The notes beneath the pieces were generated by a model, which worked only from the letters and a program-made list of their open reading frames with translations, was not told the DNA's origin and searched no databases. Positions 1 to 7,906 of a stretch of DNA of 64,000 bases are shown piece by piece. Made by a program: the position numbers and the translations under genes. Numbering within the stretch: the first letter of the stretch is position 1; every line of letters starts with the position of its first letter. The DNA is from Photobacterium sp. GJ3. Lineage in GTDB: Bacteria > Pseudomonadota > Gammaproteobacteria > Enterobacterales > Vibrionaceae. The stretch is taken from contig NZ_CP073579.1 in the NCBI RefSeq assembly GCF_018199995.1, positions 558,001-622,000 of the forward strand, written 5' to 3'.

Positions 1-607
1 GGATACGCTTGACGTGCGAGGTAATGGTGCTGTCATCAACAACGACTCTGGCATCGTCCATCAAATCTTGCCGGCTGCGAACATGTCCCGGACGTTTGGC
101 GAGTGCATACACCATCCAGAATTCTGTGACGGTCAAATCAATGCGTTGTTCCTGCCAGAAAATCTGCATTTTATTCTGATCGATCGTTAATGCATCCCGG
201 CGGAGTAATGTTTCGGCTGAACTTGGGACTGAAAGGAGCTCGCTGCGACGGAACAATGCCGCAATCCTTGCAACCAGGTGTGGCAGGCTGATGTCTTTCG
301 TCAGGTAATCATCGGCCCCCATTCTTAAGCCACACACGGTGTCAAAGTCGCTGTCGCGGGCAGTCAGAAAAATGATTGGTAAAGTGGGAGACATGGCCCG
401 CAAAGACTGGCACAGCGTAAATCCGCCGTCAATTTCATGTCCGAGTCCGATATCAATAATGGCCAGATCCGGAAGTTTTACATCAAATGCAGCCTGAGCC
501 TGCAACCGGTCAGCATAGCCCTGCACACCGTAGCCATGTTTTTTCAGGACATCGGTGTAGTTTTCCCGGATGGCTGTTTCATCTTCAACAATTGCGATTT
601 GCTTCAT
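1..607 (-). CDS. pdsR: PdsR, response regulator of the proteobacterial dedicated sortase system (3' end outside window)
   Basis: This OmpR-type two-component response regulator starts at the ATG at 605-607 and runs off the left edge after 202 codons. The receiver domain begins MKQIAIVEDE, with acidic residues near 8-9, the phospho-acceptor Asp in LAIIDIG near residue 52, and the switch lysine in DDYLTKDISLPHL. The DNA-binding winged helix begins near residue 140. The IDIGLGHEIDGGF and TARDSDFDTVCGLRMGADDYLTKDISLPHL stretches are typical, from memory, of the regulator that accompanies proteobacterial sortase loci. Its partner kinase PdsS would lie to the left, outside the window. It is divergent from the pdsO-like gene at 847, the usual layout. 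Confidence is high for response regulator and good for the subfamily. Confidence 0.85.
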   Translation of the reverse strand, partial: MKQIAIVEDETAIRENYTDVLKKHGYGVQGYADRLQAQAAFDVKLPDLAIIDIGLGHEIDGGFTLCQSLRAMSPTLPIIFLTARDSDFDTVCGLRMGADDYLTKDISLPHLVARIAALFRRSELLSVPSSAETLLRRDALTIDQNKMQIFWQEQRIDLTVTEFWMVYALAKRPGHVRSRQDLMDDARVVVDDSTITSHVKRI

Positions 608-846
608 CTGTTACTTCGTTCTTCATTGTGAATAATGCAGACTATACCGCAACTCACAGGCTAAAAAAGTGCAAATGCATGCTCAGATGCAATTGCCATT
701 TTTTTGCCACAATTCATCCGCACATTGCCTTTTTTCGTCCCGTCTGAAGCCAGAACTTCTTGGTTTAATTCACTCATCGGCACACCACGGCAGCTATGCA
801 CAGGGTGGCCTCGTTGAATACTCAAACACACATGAAGGAAAGATTG

Positions 847-1595
847 ATGAAAACGATGATGAAAAAACATGCGCTGTCTCTGGTGGTCGCTGCGGCAATG
901 GTAGCAGGTTCGGGTCAGGCTCATGCAGCTTCAGCAGATGCTCAGGCTCCGATTCAGCAGGAGCAATGGGTCGGAATGGGGTCCGGTGCAACAATGGGCG
1001 TGATTGTCGGGGGCCTGTCGGTGCGGTGATTGGTGCCATAGTGGGCGGTATTGTCGGGACAGCCGTCGGTCAGGACGGATATATCGGTTCGCAGCAAGCC
1101 CAATTAGACCGTCAGACAGAAACGATCAACCACCTCAACGCTCGCAACGCAGAATTGGAACCGCTTCAGGAGAGCTACAGTGCGTTGCAGCAGGAGCTTG
1201 CAAGTTTGCGAGTCACACAGCAACAACGGGATTTAGCGCTGGCAATGAATGTCCACTTCCGTACAGGTTCTGCAAAGATAGAGCCTCATTTTCAGTCCCA
1301 GCTGGATGAAATCGCTGAATTAATGAAGCAGTCACCCGAAGTGAACTGGGAGCTGTCCGGCTATGCGGACCGTCGCGGCGACACAGAGCGAAACCTGTCG
1401 TTGTCAGAAGAGCGAGCGAATCGTGTCCGGGATTATCTTGAATCACGCGGGGTGAATTCTGTTCAGATTGTGACAATTGCGTATGGTGAAGAAGAGCCAC
1501 TGCAGGTTGACGAAACGGGCGAGTATGACTTTTTTGACCGCCGGGTGACTTTGCGCAGCCAGCAAGGTCCGGTCCAGACGGCTCAATCGAAGTAG
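847..1595 (+). pseudogene. pdsO: PdsO-like OmpA-family protein, one-base frameshift
   Basis: The first 55 codons (from ATG 847, preceded by GGAAAG) encode a signal peptide ending near AHA and the start of a glycine-rich segment. The frame then ends in a stop at 1027-1029. Reading continues in another frame with GAVIGAIVGGIVG, a coiled-coil stretch and a C-terminal OmpA peptidoglycan-binding domain (NVHFRTGSAKI, GYADRRGD, FFDRRVTL). The run of five G at 1009-1013 is the obvious break. One extra G would restore a single 249-residue protein reading VIVGGPVGAVIG. The size, glycine-zipper plus OmpA layout, and position opposite pdsR match PdsO, the OmpA-like member of the dedicated sortase system. 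Either the gene is broken or the base call is wrong. Confidence 0.8.
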
Positions 1596-1604
1596 GAGCT
1601 GGCG

Positions 1605-1715
1605 ATGAATACGACCACGCGTTTTACACTCAGCAGTTGTCTGATTCCGATTGCAATCATGGTGTTATTTACTTTGCAGTTGGCGATTAAGGGGATAAGT
1701 CGACATCTTCAATGA
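1605..1715 (+). pseudogene. 36-codon remnant where the sortase-substrate gene is expected
   Basis: This short frame begins at an ATG nine bases after pdsO, behind a good ribosome site (TAGGAGCTGGCG). It encodes a hydrophobic leader (MNTTTRFTLSSCLIPIAIM, then VLFTLQLAIKG) that stops after 36 residues. In intact loci of this type, the gene after pdsO encodes a large VIT/vWA surface protein anchored by the sortase, followed by the sortase gene. Neither is present: the next gene is cheV at 1923. I infer that this is the truncated signal region of the substrate gene, left after a deletion. It could instead be a genuine short membrane peptide. Confidence 0.4.
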
Positions 1716-1812
1716 ATTATCTGATGCAGATAAAGGGAGTGAACCATGAAACATGGCAGCATACGGAGCATGCGAATATCAGTGAATCCGAGCAGACGAT
1801 CATTGCGTCACG

Positions 1813-1853
1813 GGGGCCTACTGGCCCCTGATTCCCACTTTGTCTTTCTTTTT
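1813..1853 (+). terminator. Possible intrinsic terminator after the sortase-locus remnant
   Basis: A six-base-pair GC stem (GGGGCC 1813-1818, loop TACT, GGCCCC 1823-1828) is followed by a T-rich tract at 1839-1853. It sits between the rightward remnant and the leftward cheV gene, so it may end the pdsO transcript. Confidence 0.5.
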
Positions 1854-1922
1854 AAGGTGACCGTACTTCACTTGAGTTTAATTTACTGTTAACGCCCAGC
1901 GTTCAATGAGAAATGCCTGCAT

Positions 1923-2879
1923 TCAGCGTGGTTCGGAGGACTGCAGGCTCTCTCTCAATCTGTCTTGTACCACTTCAACCAGCAGATCGGGCTGGAATTT
2001 GGAAATAAAGCGATCACAGCCAACTTTTTCGACCATGGCCTGATTAAAGCTGCCACTCAGTGATGTATTCAGCGCGATAAACAATTCATTCATCCGCTTG
2101 TCCTGACGAATTTCATGCGTGAGGCGGTAACCGTCCATTTCTGGCATTTCTGCGTCCGTGAACATCATCAGAATTTCCTGATAGACATCTTTGCCTTCAC
2201 CGCACCAGGATTTCAGTAACTCCAGGGCTTGCCGGCCATTGGTTGCTTCAATCACTTCAAGGCCCAATTGTGACAGGGTATCGCGGATCTGAGCGCGCGC
2301 GGTTGATGAATCATCCACGATCAGTACTTTCTGTCCATATAGCTGACTGACCAGTGTCTGATCCAAAACAGCGTCTGAGATTTCGGTATTGTAAGACACA
2401 ATTTCGGCCAGCACTTTTTCGACATCCACAATGCTGACCAGCCGTTCATGATTATCCCGTTTGACACGGGTAATGGCCGTTAGGTAATTGTTTTTCCCGG
2501 CATGCTGCGGTGGTGGCTGAATATCTTGCCAGGTTAGATTGGTAATGTTCAGTACCTGTCCAACCAGAAACCCCTGAACACTTCGGTTGTATTCAGTAAT
2601 GATCAGATTGGTTTCACTGTTTTCGTCCGTTGCCCGGACTCCAATCGCCTGCCGTAAATCAATAATCGGGATCGACTGTCTGCGAATTGTTGCCACACCG
2701 CACACACTGGGATGGCTACCCGGCAAGGAGTGTAAATGAGGCTGCTTCACGACTTCGCGTATCTTGAAGACATTAATTGCAAACAGTTGCGCTGAGTGGA
2801 GTCTGAAAATCAGCAGCTCCAGGCGATTTTCTCCAACAAGCTGTGTTCGCAGATCGACTGCATCAAGAATGGTCGTCAT
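1923..2879 (-). CDS. cheV: CheV chemotaxis coupling protein
   Basis: CheV is a cytoplasmic adaptor that couples chemoreceptors to the kinase CheA and can be tuned by phosphorylation. The 318 residues show a CheW-like domain (about 20-160, with FRLHSAQLFAINVFKIREV and PIIDLRQAIG) and a receiver domain (about 183-310). In the receiver domain the phospho-acceptor is Asp242 in FTDAEMPEMDG, and the acidic pair lies in VLIVDDSS. The length matches the family. The start ATG at 2877-2879 has a GGA eight bases upstream. It stands alone, convergent with the sortase-locus remnant, and no other chemotaxis gene is in the window. Confidence is high. Confidence 0.95.
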   Translation of the reverse strand: MTTILDAVDLRTQLVGENRLELLIFRLHSAQLFAINVFKIREVVKQPHLHSLPGSHPSVCGVATIRRQSIPIIDLRQAIGVRATDENSETNLIITEYNRSVQGFLVGQVLNITNLTWQDIQPPPQHAGKNNYLTAITRVKRDNHERLVSIVDVEKVLAEIVSYNTEISDAVLDQTLVSQLYGQKVLIVDDSSTARAQIRDTLSQLGLEVIEATNGRQALELLKSWCGEGKDVYQEILMMFTDAEMPEMDGYRLTHEIRQDKRMNELFIALNTSLSGSFNQAMVEKVGCDRFISKFQPDLLVEVVQDRLRESLQSSEPR

Positions 2880-3430
2880 CTTGTGATCCGATACGTTGAG
2901 TATTTATTTGGGATTTCAGGAAATTATAGAGATTTGCAAGTTAAAGTCATAAACATCGACAAAAGCTAAGAGCAATATCTCAGTTTCAGTGTATTGAAGC
3001 CTGGACAAGACTTTCCAATCGTTATCGTGATGATGAATCGGGCTTCACAAAATTGAGAACTCTTCTGTCTTCGTGACTAGTTCAGTATTTCATCCCGTAA
3101 TTCATAGCCTCAGCAACATAACTCTTTGACTCTTGCGGCGGCTTTGACTCAAAGAGTAAATATTATTTTTCAAAAGTGTCCATTCGGATGATTTTTGTCT
3201 GAATTAAGTCTTGTTAACCTTTTTTTAACTTTTGTCCAGAAAAGCTTATCTGTCATTGATTTATCATGTTTCAAAATGTAAATGTATGAATTTGAAACAA
3301 TTTAGCAACATATTTTGCATGAAAGTTGACTATAAATTCGCCAGAAAAGCTGAAACAATACCGGGTAATGAAGAGGCCAGCCTAATAATTGGCATGTGAT
3401 GTTGTTCTTGGATGTTTCAGTGAGGTGTTG
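2880..3430. other. Long AT-rich intergenic region
   Basis: These 551 bases separate the divergent cheV and the small membrane-protein gene at 3431. The part from about 3150 to 3360 is strongly AT-rich and probably carries promoters for one or both genes. I see no open frame with a ribosome site and no convincing hairpin. Confidence 0.6.
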
Positions 3431-3784
3431 ATGAAATTCTTGTTCATTCTTCTGATTTCAGTCATTGCTGGTGTGTTTTCGGGTGAGCATTTCCATTCGT
3501 TTATGGCTGGTTTTGGCGTTGCTTCTTTGGCTGTGGGTACAGCTTACTGGCTGGCTTTTCGTTCAACGCAATACCCGCAAATGGCTTTTTTGCTGTTACT
3601 GACCGGATTAATGGCCAAATTGGGAGTGACTGTGTTTGGCGTGATGTGGGGCCTTGAGAATCAGGTGATTCATTCACCATTCGTGTTCGCACTGTCTTAT
3701 TTGTTCTTCTCGATTGTTGCGACTTATGGTTACTTTAAACTTCGTGAGTTTCAATTGAGTCGTCTTGAGGCTGCGCGCGCTTAA
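3431..3784 (+). CDS. Small integral membrane protein, four predicted membrane segments
   Basis: This 117-residue protein has no function I recognise. The start at 3431 was chosen because GAGGTG lies at 3422-3427 and the first residues form a membrane segment; the frame remains open upstream without a better site. Four hydrophobic stretches can be seen (about 1-14, 22-42, 49-72, 82-105), followed by a short charged tail ending LREFQLSRLEAARA. The size and four-segment layout resemble AtpI-type or other small accessory membrane proteins, but no diagnostic residues support a name. It is a single gene with its own terminator. Confidence 0.75.
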   Translation: MKFLFILLISVIAGVFSGEHFHSFMAGFGVASLAVGTAYWLAFRSTQYPQMAFLLLLTGLMAKLGVTVFGVMWGLENQVIHSPFVFALSYLFFSIVATYGYFKLREFQLSRLEAARA

Positions 3785-3817
3785 CGGGACATGACAGAAA
3801 CAGAAATGCATTTGATT

Positions 3818-3850
3818 CAGGGCCGTTTTAGACGGCCCTGATTGGTTTTT
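3818..3850 (+). terminator. Intrinsic terminator
   Basis: A perfect nine-base-pair stem (CAGGGCCGT 3818-3826 and ACGGCCCTG 3832-3840, loop TTTAG) is followed by ATTGGTTTTT. It ends the membrane-protein transcript and lies between two convergent genes. Confidence 0.85.
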
Positions 3851-3867
3851 GGGGAAAAGAAGTGCGT

Positions 3868-5016
3868 TTAGCGGTGTGAGAACGGGTGACGCTGACCCAT
3901 TTGAACGGTGGCTGCCACGTCAAGTGTATCGGTAAGTAAAGTCAGGTTGGCTTTGTAACCGGGTTGGAGCACACCATAGCTTTGATCAATACCCAAAGCT
4001 TTCGCCGGGTACAGACTGGCCATCCGTAACGCTTCTTCCAGACTGAGCCCCACATGCTGAATCAGGTTTCGGACGCCTTCAATCATGGTCAACGCAGCAC
4101 CAGCAATGGTGCCATCTGCATAATGACATTTCCCATCGGTGACGAAAGCCGGTGTCCCCGCCATGTTGTATTCAGTCAGATCGGTTCCGGCTGGCGTCAC
4201 TGCATCTGTGACCATGAACAGTTGCTCTCCTAATAACTGATGCGCAATTCGCACCGCCGCATAGTCGACATGAATGCCATCCACAATAATGCCCGCAAAA
4301 GGTTTCTGGTCGAACACATAACCGACCGCACCGGGTTCCCGCGAATCGAGCGGGCTCATTGCATTAAAGAGGTGCGTTGCCATCTGAATGCCGTTTTTGG
4401 CCATCAGATCGGCGTATCTGGCATTGGTATGACCCATAGAAACAATGATCCCTGCTTGTGTCAGGATATCGATTACGGCTTGGTCACATTGCTCCGGGGC
4501 GAGGGTAATGACTTTGATGCGGTCGGCATGCGACGCAAGAAAATGTGCAGTTTGTTCATCAAGCTCCCGGATACAGTCTTCCTGATGTGCCCCTTTCTTT
4601 TGCCTGTTGATAAATGGCCCTTCCAGATGCAACCCTAAAATGCCTTGATTGGCGGGTTCGTGAATGCTCTCCGCTAAGGCGATGACTTCAGAAAGAGACT
4701 CAGACTGGCTGGTAATAAAAGTCGGTAAGTAATGCGTTGTTCCAAAACGCAGATTGGTTGCATTCATGGTGTCTAAGGTGGACTGAGAGATGTCTGTATT
4801 CAGCAGGACACCGCCGCAACCATTCAATTGAATATCAATGAAACCCGCTGTGGCCAGAAGCCCGGAACCATCCAGTGTATCTGCCGGGATGATCTGGGAT
4901 TGCTCGGCAACGGACATGGGTAGGATTGCACTGATGGTATCGCCGTCAATCAGAATGGCTTGGTCTTTTTCAATCGTGCTGCCATTGAACACGCTGGTAT
5001 GGGTAATTGCGTACAT
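3868..5016 (-). CDS. nagA: N-acetylglucosamine-6-phosphate deacetylase
   Basis: NagA removes the acetyl group from GlcNAc-6-phosphate in the cytoplasm, giving glucosamine-6-phosphate and acetate. This is the first committed step of amino-sugar use and needed for growth on chitin products. The 382 residues carry the expected metal and catalytic residues: Glu132 in HLEGPF, His196 in SMGHTNA, His215 in ATHLFNAM and Asp271 in MVTDAV. The N-terminal DIQLNGCGG motif is also present. nagB and nagC are not adjacent. A strong inverted repeat 37-71 bases upstream resembles a NagC/Mlc site, so repression relieved by GlcNAc-6-phosphate is likely. The chitobiase gene at 31100 is a functional partner elsewhere in the window. 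Confidence 0.95.
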   Translation of the reverse strand: MYAITHTSVFNGSTIEKDQAILIDGDTISAILPMSVAEQSQIIPADTLDGSGLLATAGFIDIQLNGCGGVLLNTDISQSTLDTMNATNLRFGTTHYLPTFITSQSESLSEVIALAESIHEPANQGILGLHLEGPFINRQKKGAHQEDCIRELDEQTAHFLASHADRIKVITLAPEQCDQAVIDILTQAGIIVSMGHTNARYADLMAKNGIQMATHLFNAMSPLDSREPGAVGYVFDQKPFAGIIVDGIHVDYAAVRIAHQLLGEQLFMVTDAVTPAGTDLTEYNMAGTPAFVTDGKCHYADGTIAGAALTMIEGVRNLIQHVGLSLEEALRMASLYPAKALGIDQSYGVLQPGYKANLTLLTDTLDVAATVQMGQRHPFSHR

Positions 5017-5052
5017 GGGCCGTTTTCCGAATGTGAAGGGAGATGGCGCATT

Positions 5053-5087
5053 GGCTATCTTATTTTTCTTATGAAAATAAGATAGCC
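5053..5087 (-). promoter_or_regulatory. Candidate NagC/Mlc-type operator upstream of nagA
   Basis: A perfect 14-base inverted repeat, GGCTATCTTATTTT (5053-5066) and AAAATAAGATAGCC (5074-5087), has a seven-base spacer. It contains the half-sites TTATTT and AAATAA nine bases apart, the arrangement remembered for NagC and Mlc sites. It lies just upstream of the nagA start. The alternative is a plain RNA hairpin. Confidence 0.6.
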
Positions 5088-5142
5088 TGCATTGACCCGT
5101 GAATCAATGCTTCTGTGAAGCATTTGTTACGCGAAAGCGGGG

Positions 5143-5682
5143 CTACTTAATCAGGTTTAAGATGGTTTTGAAGCTGTCGCCTGAGGCGATTTTCTGAAGT
5201 TCAAAGAGCACCATCTCTGTGCTGGTGAGCGTGACACCGGCTTGTGACATGCGGTTCAGCGCAATGGTTTTATTGTTGCCAATCCGGGAAGAAACAGCAT
5301 CTGCGACCACTTCCACATGAAAATCTTTGTCCAGTAAATCCATCGCTGTCTGGTAGACACAGATATGCGCTTCAATCCCGACCAGCAAAACATGATGGCA
5401 GCCTGATGATTTCAGAGCATCCATGAAGGCCGGAGATTGGCAGCCACTGAAACAGTTTTTGGCAATGGGGGAAAGATCGGTCAGGTGATCAGCAACTTGC
5501 GGAATGGTCGGGCCAAGTTTGTCGGGTAACTGTTCCAGCCAGAGAATCGGCAGCCCTAATGCTTTTGCACCTTGGGTCATGACAGACAGATTGCTGAATA
5601 AGGTTTCAGCGTCCTCCATAAGCGTCGCCAGCTTTCCCTGTACATCGACAATGACAAGTGCGGTTTTATTGCGATCCAACAT
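5143..5682 (-). CDS. Isochorismatase-family cysteine hydrolase
   Basis: This 179-residue cytoplasmic enzyme has the family triad: Asp13 in LVIVDVQG, Lys75 in PIAKNCFSG and Cys108 in IEAHICVY. The cis-peptide region (GIEAHICVYQTAMDLL) is also present. The family includes YcaC-like hydrolases, nicotinamidases and isochorismatases. The short length and lack of a metal-site Asp-x-His pattern point to a YcaC-type hydrolase of unknown substrate rather than PncA. It lies leftward 126 bases upstream of nagA with its own spacing. AGGAACATCC-like sequence appears on the opposite strand, and the reverse-strand ribosome site is AAAAGGATG just before the ATG. Confidence 0.88.
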   Translation of the reverse strand: MLDRNKTALVIVDVQGKLATLMEDAETLFSNLSVMTQGAKALGLPILWLEQLPDKLGPTIPQVADHLTDLSPIAKNCFSGCQSPAFMDALKSSGCHHVLLVGIEAHICVYQTAMDLLDKDFHVEVVADAVSSRIGNNKTIALNRMSQAGVTLTSTEMVLFELQKIASGDSFKTILNLIK

Positions 5683-5931
5683 AGGAACATCCTTTTCAAT
5701 TTTTAATGATAAATATCTTTTACATGAGAAGTTTAGTCATTCTGTGGAGCAGGGGATTCACCACCTAGAACATGTGCCGTTCTGACTGAAAAGTCAAGGG
5801 TGGCACTACAGGCAGAGAGTGGGAGGTTGTCTCATTTCCCGGGCCGGAATATACCTTGTAACCTGTTTCGCCTTTACATTGCGGGGAAATGGCGGAACAA
5901 TGTGACGATTCTGAAATGTACTTGATTCAAT

Positions 5932-6618
5932 ATGACTGAAAAAAAATCGAACCCGCTTACCGATCTTATCTTTAACGTGATTGTGCCCTCAGTTGTTCTG
6001 ATGAAACTGAGTGGTCAGGACTATCTTGGTCCGGTGAATGCACTTGTCCTTGCGTTGGCTTTCCCGGTCGTTCTCGGGGGATATGAACTCCTCAAACATA
6101 AGAAATTCAATTTTATCTCGTTGTTGGGCTTTATCAGTGTTTTGCTCACCGGGGGAATTGGTTTACTTGAGCTGGATACGCAGTGGCTTGCCATTAAAGA
6201 AGCCCTGATCCCTGGCTTAATTGGTCTGGTTGTGTTTGGTTCTACCTTTACCCGTTATCCGATTGTCACGAAAATGATCTTTAATGACACGGTCCTGAAT
6301 CTTGATCTGATTAAAGAGCACCTGAACAAGCATGATAAGCAGGCTGAATTCAACAAGTGTCTGACGCAGTCTAATTATCTGTTTGCCAGTACTTTTGCGT
6401 TTTCTGCCGTGATGAATTATGTGCTTGCGACCACGATTGTCACCAGCCCGGCAGGCTCAGAAGCTTTTAATGAAGAGCTCGGTGAGATGACGCTGCTGAG
6501 TTACCCGATGATTGCAATTCCATCCATGCTGATGATGTTTGGAATTTTCTATTATGTGTGGCGTTCAATTCGCCGGATGACTCATCTGGAAGCGAATCAA
6601 ATCTTTAAAATGCAATAA
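5932..6618 (+). CDS. Integral membrane protein of the VC0807-like type
   Basis: The 228 residues contain about six hydrophobic segments (about 10-28, 36-52, 60-79, 88-106, 150-170, 190-212) and a basic C-terminal tail. The sequence resembles, from memory, a Vibrionaceae family often labelled VC0807 or loosely as septation-protein-like. No transport or catalytic motif stands out, so I give no function. No strong ribosome site precedes the ATG at 5932. It is transcribed alone and ends in a strong terminator. Confidence 0.8.
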   Translation: MTEKKSNPLTDLIFNVIVPSVVLMKLSGQDYLGPVNALVLALAFPVVLGGYELLKHKKFNFISLLGFISVLLTGGIGLLELDTQWLAIKEALIPGLIGLVVFGSTFTRYPIVTKMIFNDTVLNLDLIKEHLNKHDKQAEFNKCLTQSNYLFASTFAFSAVMNYVLATTIVTSPAGSEAFNEELGEMTLLSYPMIAIPSMLMMFGIFYYVWRSIRRMTHLEANQIFKMQ

Positions 6619-6642
6619 TTGCTTTGATTTGACGGAATGCAC

Positions 6643-6669
6643 AAAGGCCTGAGACATCAGGCCTTTTTT
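6643..6669 (+). terminator. Intrinsic terminator, probably bidirectional
   Basis: A ten-base-pair stem (AAAGGCCTGA 6643-6652, loop GACA, TCAGGCCTTT 6657-6666) runs into a T tract. It lies between the convergent membrane-protein and DNA-ligase genes, and the A-rich left side could also serve the minus strand. Confidence 0.88.
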
Positions 6670-6683
6670 ACACTTGTGTTTTG

Positions 6684-7550
6684 TTAAATTCCATCCGGAC
6701 GGACTCTCAGGAATCGGGCAAATCTTGGAATCTGATTGCTTGTATACCCGTTGTGTCTGAAGGTGATTCGGCTGCCGACTGCCGGGGGAGACAGGCGATC
6801 CGCATCCGTGAAACCCGATCCGATTTTAAACGGAGGATGACCCGCCATTTTGACCCAGATTGCCCCCATCATGCCCCGATATTTACCTTTGCCTGGTTCA
6901 TAGCCCATGACCATGGCTTCGGCATCTTCGAAACGTTTTAACTTGAGGACGCCATCCGTTTTACCGTGCTGGTAACGTTGTGCATCCCAGTGCAACATCA
7001 GCCCTTCACCGCCGCGTTTTTCCACTTCAGACAGCAGGGTGTCCAGTGCCAGCGCGGTATCCACTTTCTGTTGAGGGATCACTTTCAGGTGCGGCAGATT
7101 CAATTGGGCGACGTGTTTGCTGAAATGCTGGTGGCGTTCTCCAAATGTTCCGTCATGCGCTGGCGCATCAAAAATCATGAACTGAATCTGACGCCATTGT
7201 GAGTCGTTCGGCTGCCTATCAAGTACAGTCTGCATCACCAGCGGGTAGTTTTCCCGGCCAGCCCAAAGCTCGCCTTCCAGCGGGAAACCAGGAAGGGATT
7301 CGGTAAACCAGAGCGGCGCAGCGATGGGGTGACCAGACCGTGTCAGCAGTTGTTTGCCTGTCCAGTGAGCTCGGATCCCATCCAGCTTTTCGCTGACCCA
7401 ATAGTCTGAGAGTGTTCTGCCTTTGGGCAGGTCAAATTCTGGTTCTGAGCCACTGAGTGACGTGGCTTTCATAACACTGAATTCCGGTGTTGCTTGAGTC
7501 ACTGGCGATAATGTCAGTGTAATCAGAAACGCTAAAACAGAGTATTTCAT
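6684..7550 (-). CDS. Exported ATP-dependent DNA ligase
   Basis: This 288-residue minimal ATP-dependent ligase would seal nicks in DNA using an adenylated lysine. Lys55 in SEKLDGIRAHW is the nucleophile. Motifs continue with LEGELW, MIFD and GGEGLMLH, and end in an OB-fold tail (LKLKRFEDAEAMVMGYEPGKGKY). The start at 7550 is preceded by AAAGGA eight bases upstream. It begins with a clear signal peptide (MKYSVLAFLITLTLSPVTQA), so the enzyme probably acts in the periplasm, as known for this small ligase group in Vibrio, Haemophilus and Neisseria. A role in DNA uptake has been suggested for the group. No competence gene is adjacent. Confidence 0.93.
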   Translation of the reverse strand: MKYSVLAFLITLTLSPVTQATPEFSVMKATSLSGSEPEFDLPKGRTLSDYWVSEKLDGIRAHWTGKQLLTRSGHPIAAPLWFTESLPGFPLEGELWAGRENYPLVMQTVLDRQPNDSQWRQIQFMIFDAPAHDGTFGERHQHFSKHVAQLNLPHLKVIPQQKVDTALALDTLLSEVEKRGGEGLMLHWDAQRYQHGKTDGVLKLKRFEDAEAMVMGYEPGKGKYRGMMGAIWVKMAGHPPFKIGSGFTDADRLSPPAVGSRITFRHNGYTSNQIPRFARFLRVRPDGI

Positions 7551-7906
7551 GCGTGATGTCCTTTGAATCATTTCAAATCAGTCAAAAGCACCATAAGTGA
7601 AATTTCTGTGGTTGCAGTGCAGGATAGAGAACAGGCTGCAGGAATGCGGCTGGCCTGAAGGCTTACATGATATCGGTGCAGAGTCTGTCAACGGAATTGC
7701 GAGTGATCTCCTGATAGATAGTCTTTTGCGAGCCGGGGTAGAACAAGTGAATATCACGGGTAAAATGAAGGTTTGATGGGTGAGATGCGCTGAATTGAGC
7801 ATCATAGAATCAATTGATTATAATATTGAAATTGTTCTGACATCCATGAAAGCGAGTATGTTAGGCTTTGCCGGTTTATGATTGCTTGTCCTGTTAGGAG
7901 TATGGA
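7551..7906. other. Intergenic region without a supported gene
   Basis: These 356 bases separate the divergent ligase and coiled-coil genes. A 75-codon reverse frame exists but has no family resemblance and no convincing ribosome site. An AT-rich stretch near 7810-7850 could hold the rightward promoter. Confidence 0.5.

Noticed and set aside
1746..1892. 48-codon frame after the sortase-locus remnant, with AGGGAG upstream
   Set aside because: It crosses the hairpin at 1813-1828, has no family resemblance and an unusually basic start; possibly decayed DNA.
7578..7805. Leftward 75-codon frame upstream of the ligase
   Set aside because: Composition is unlike neighbouring proteins, with no ribosome site.
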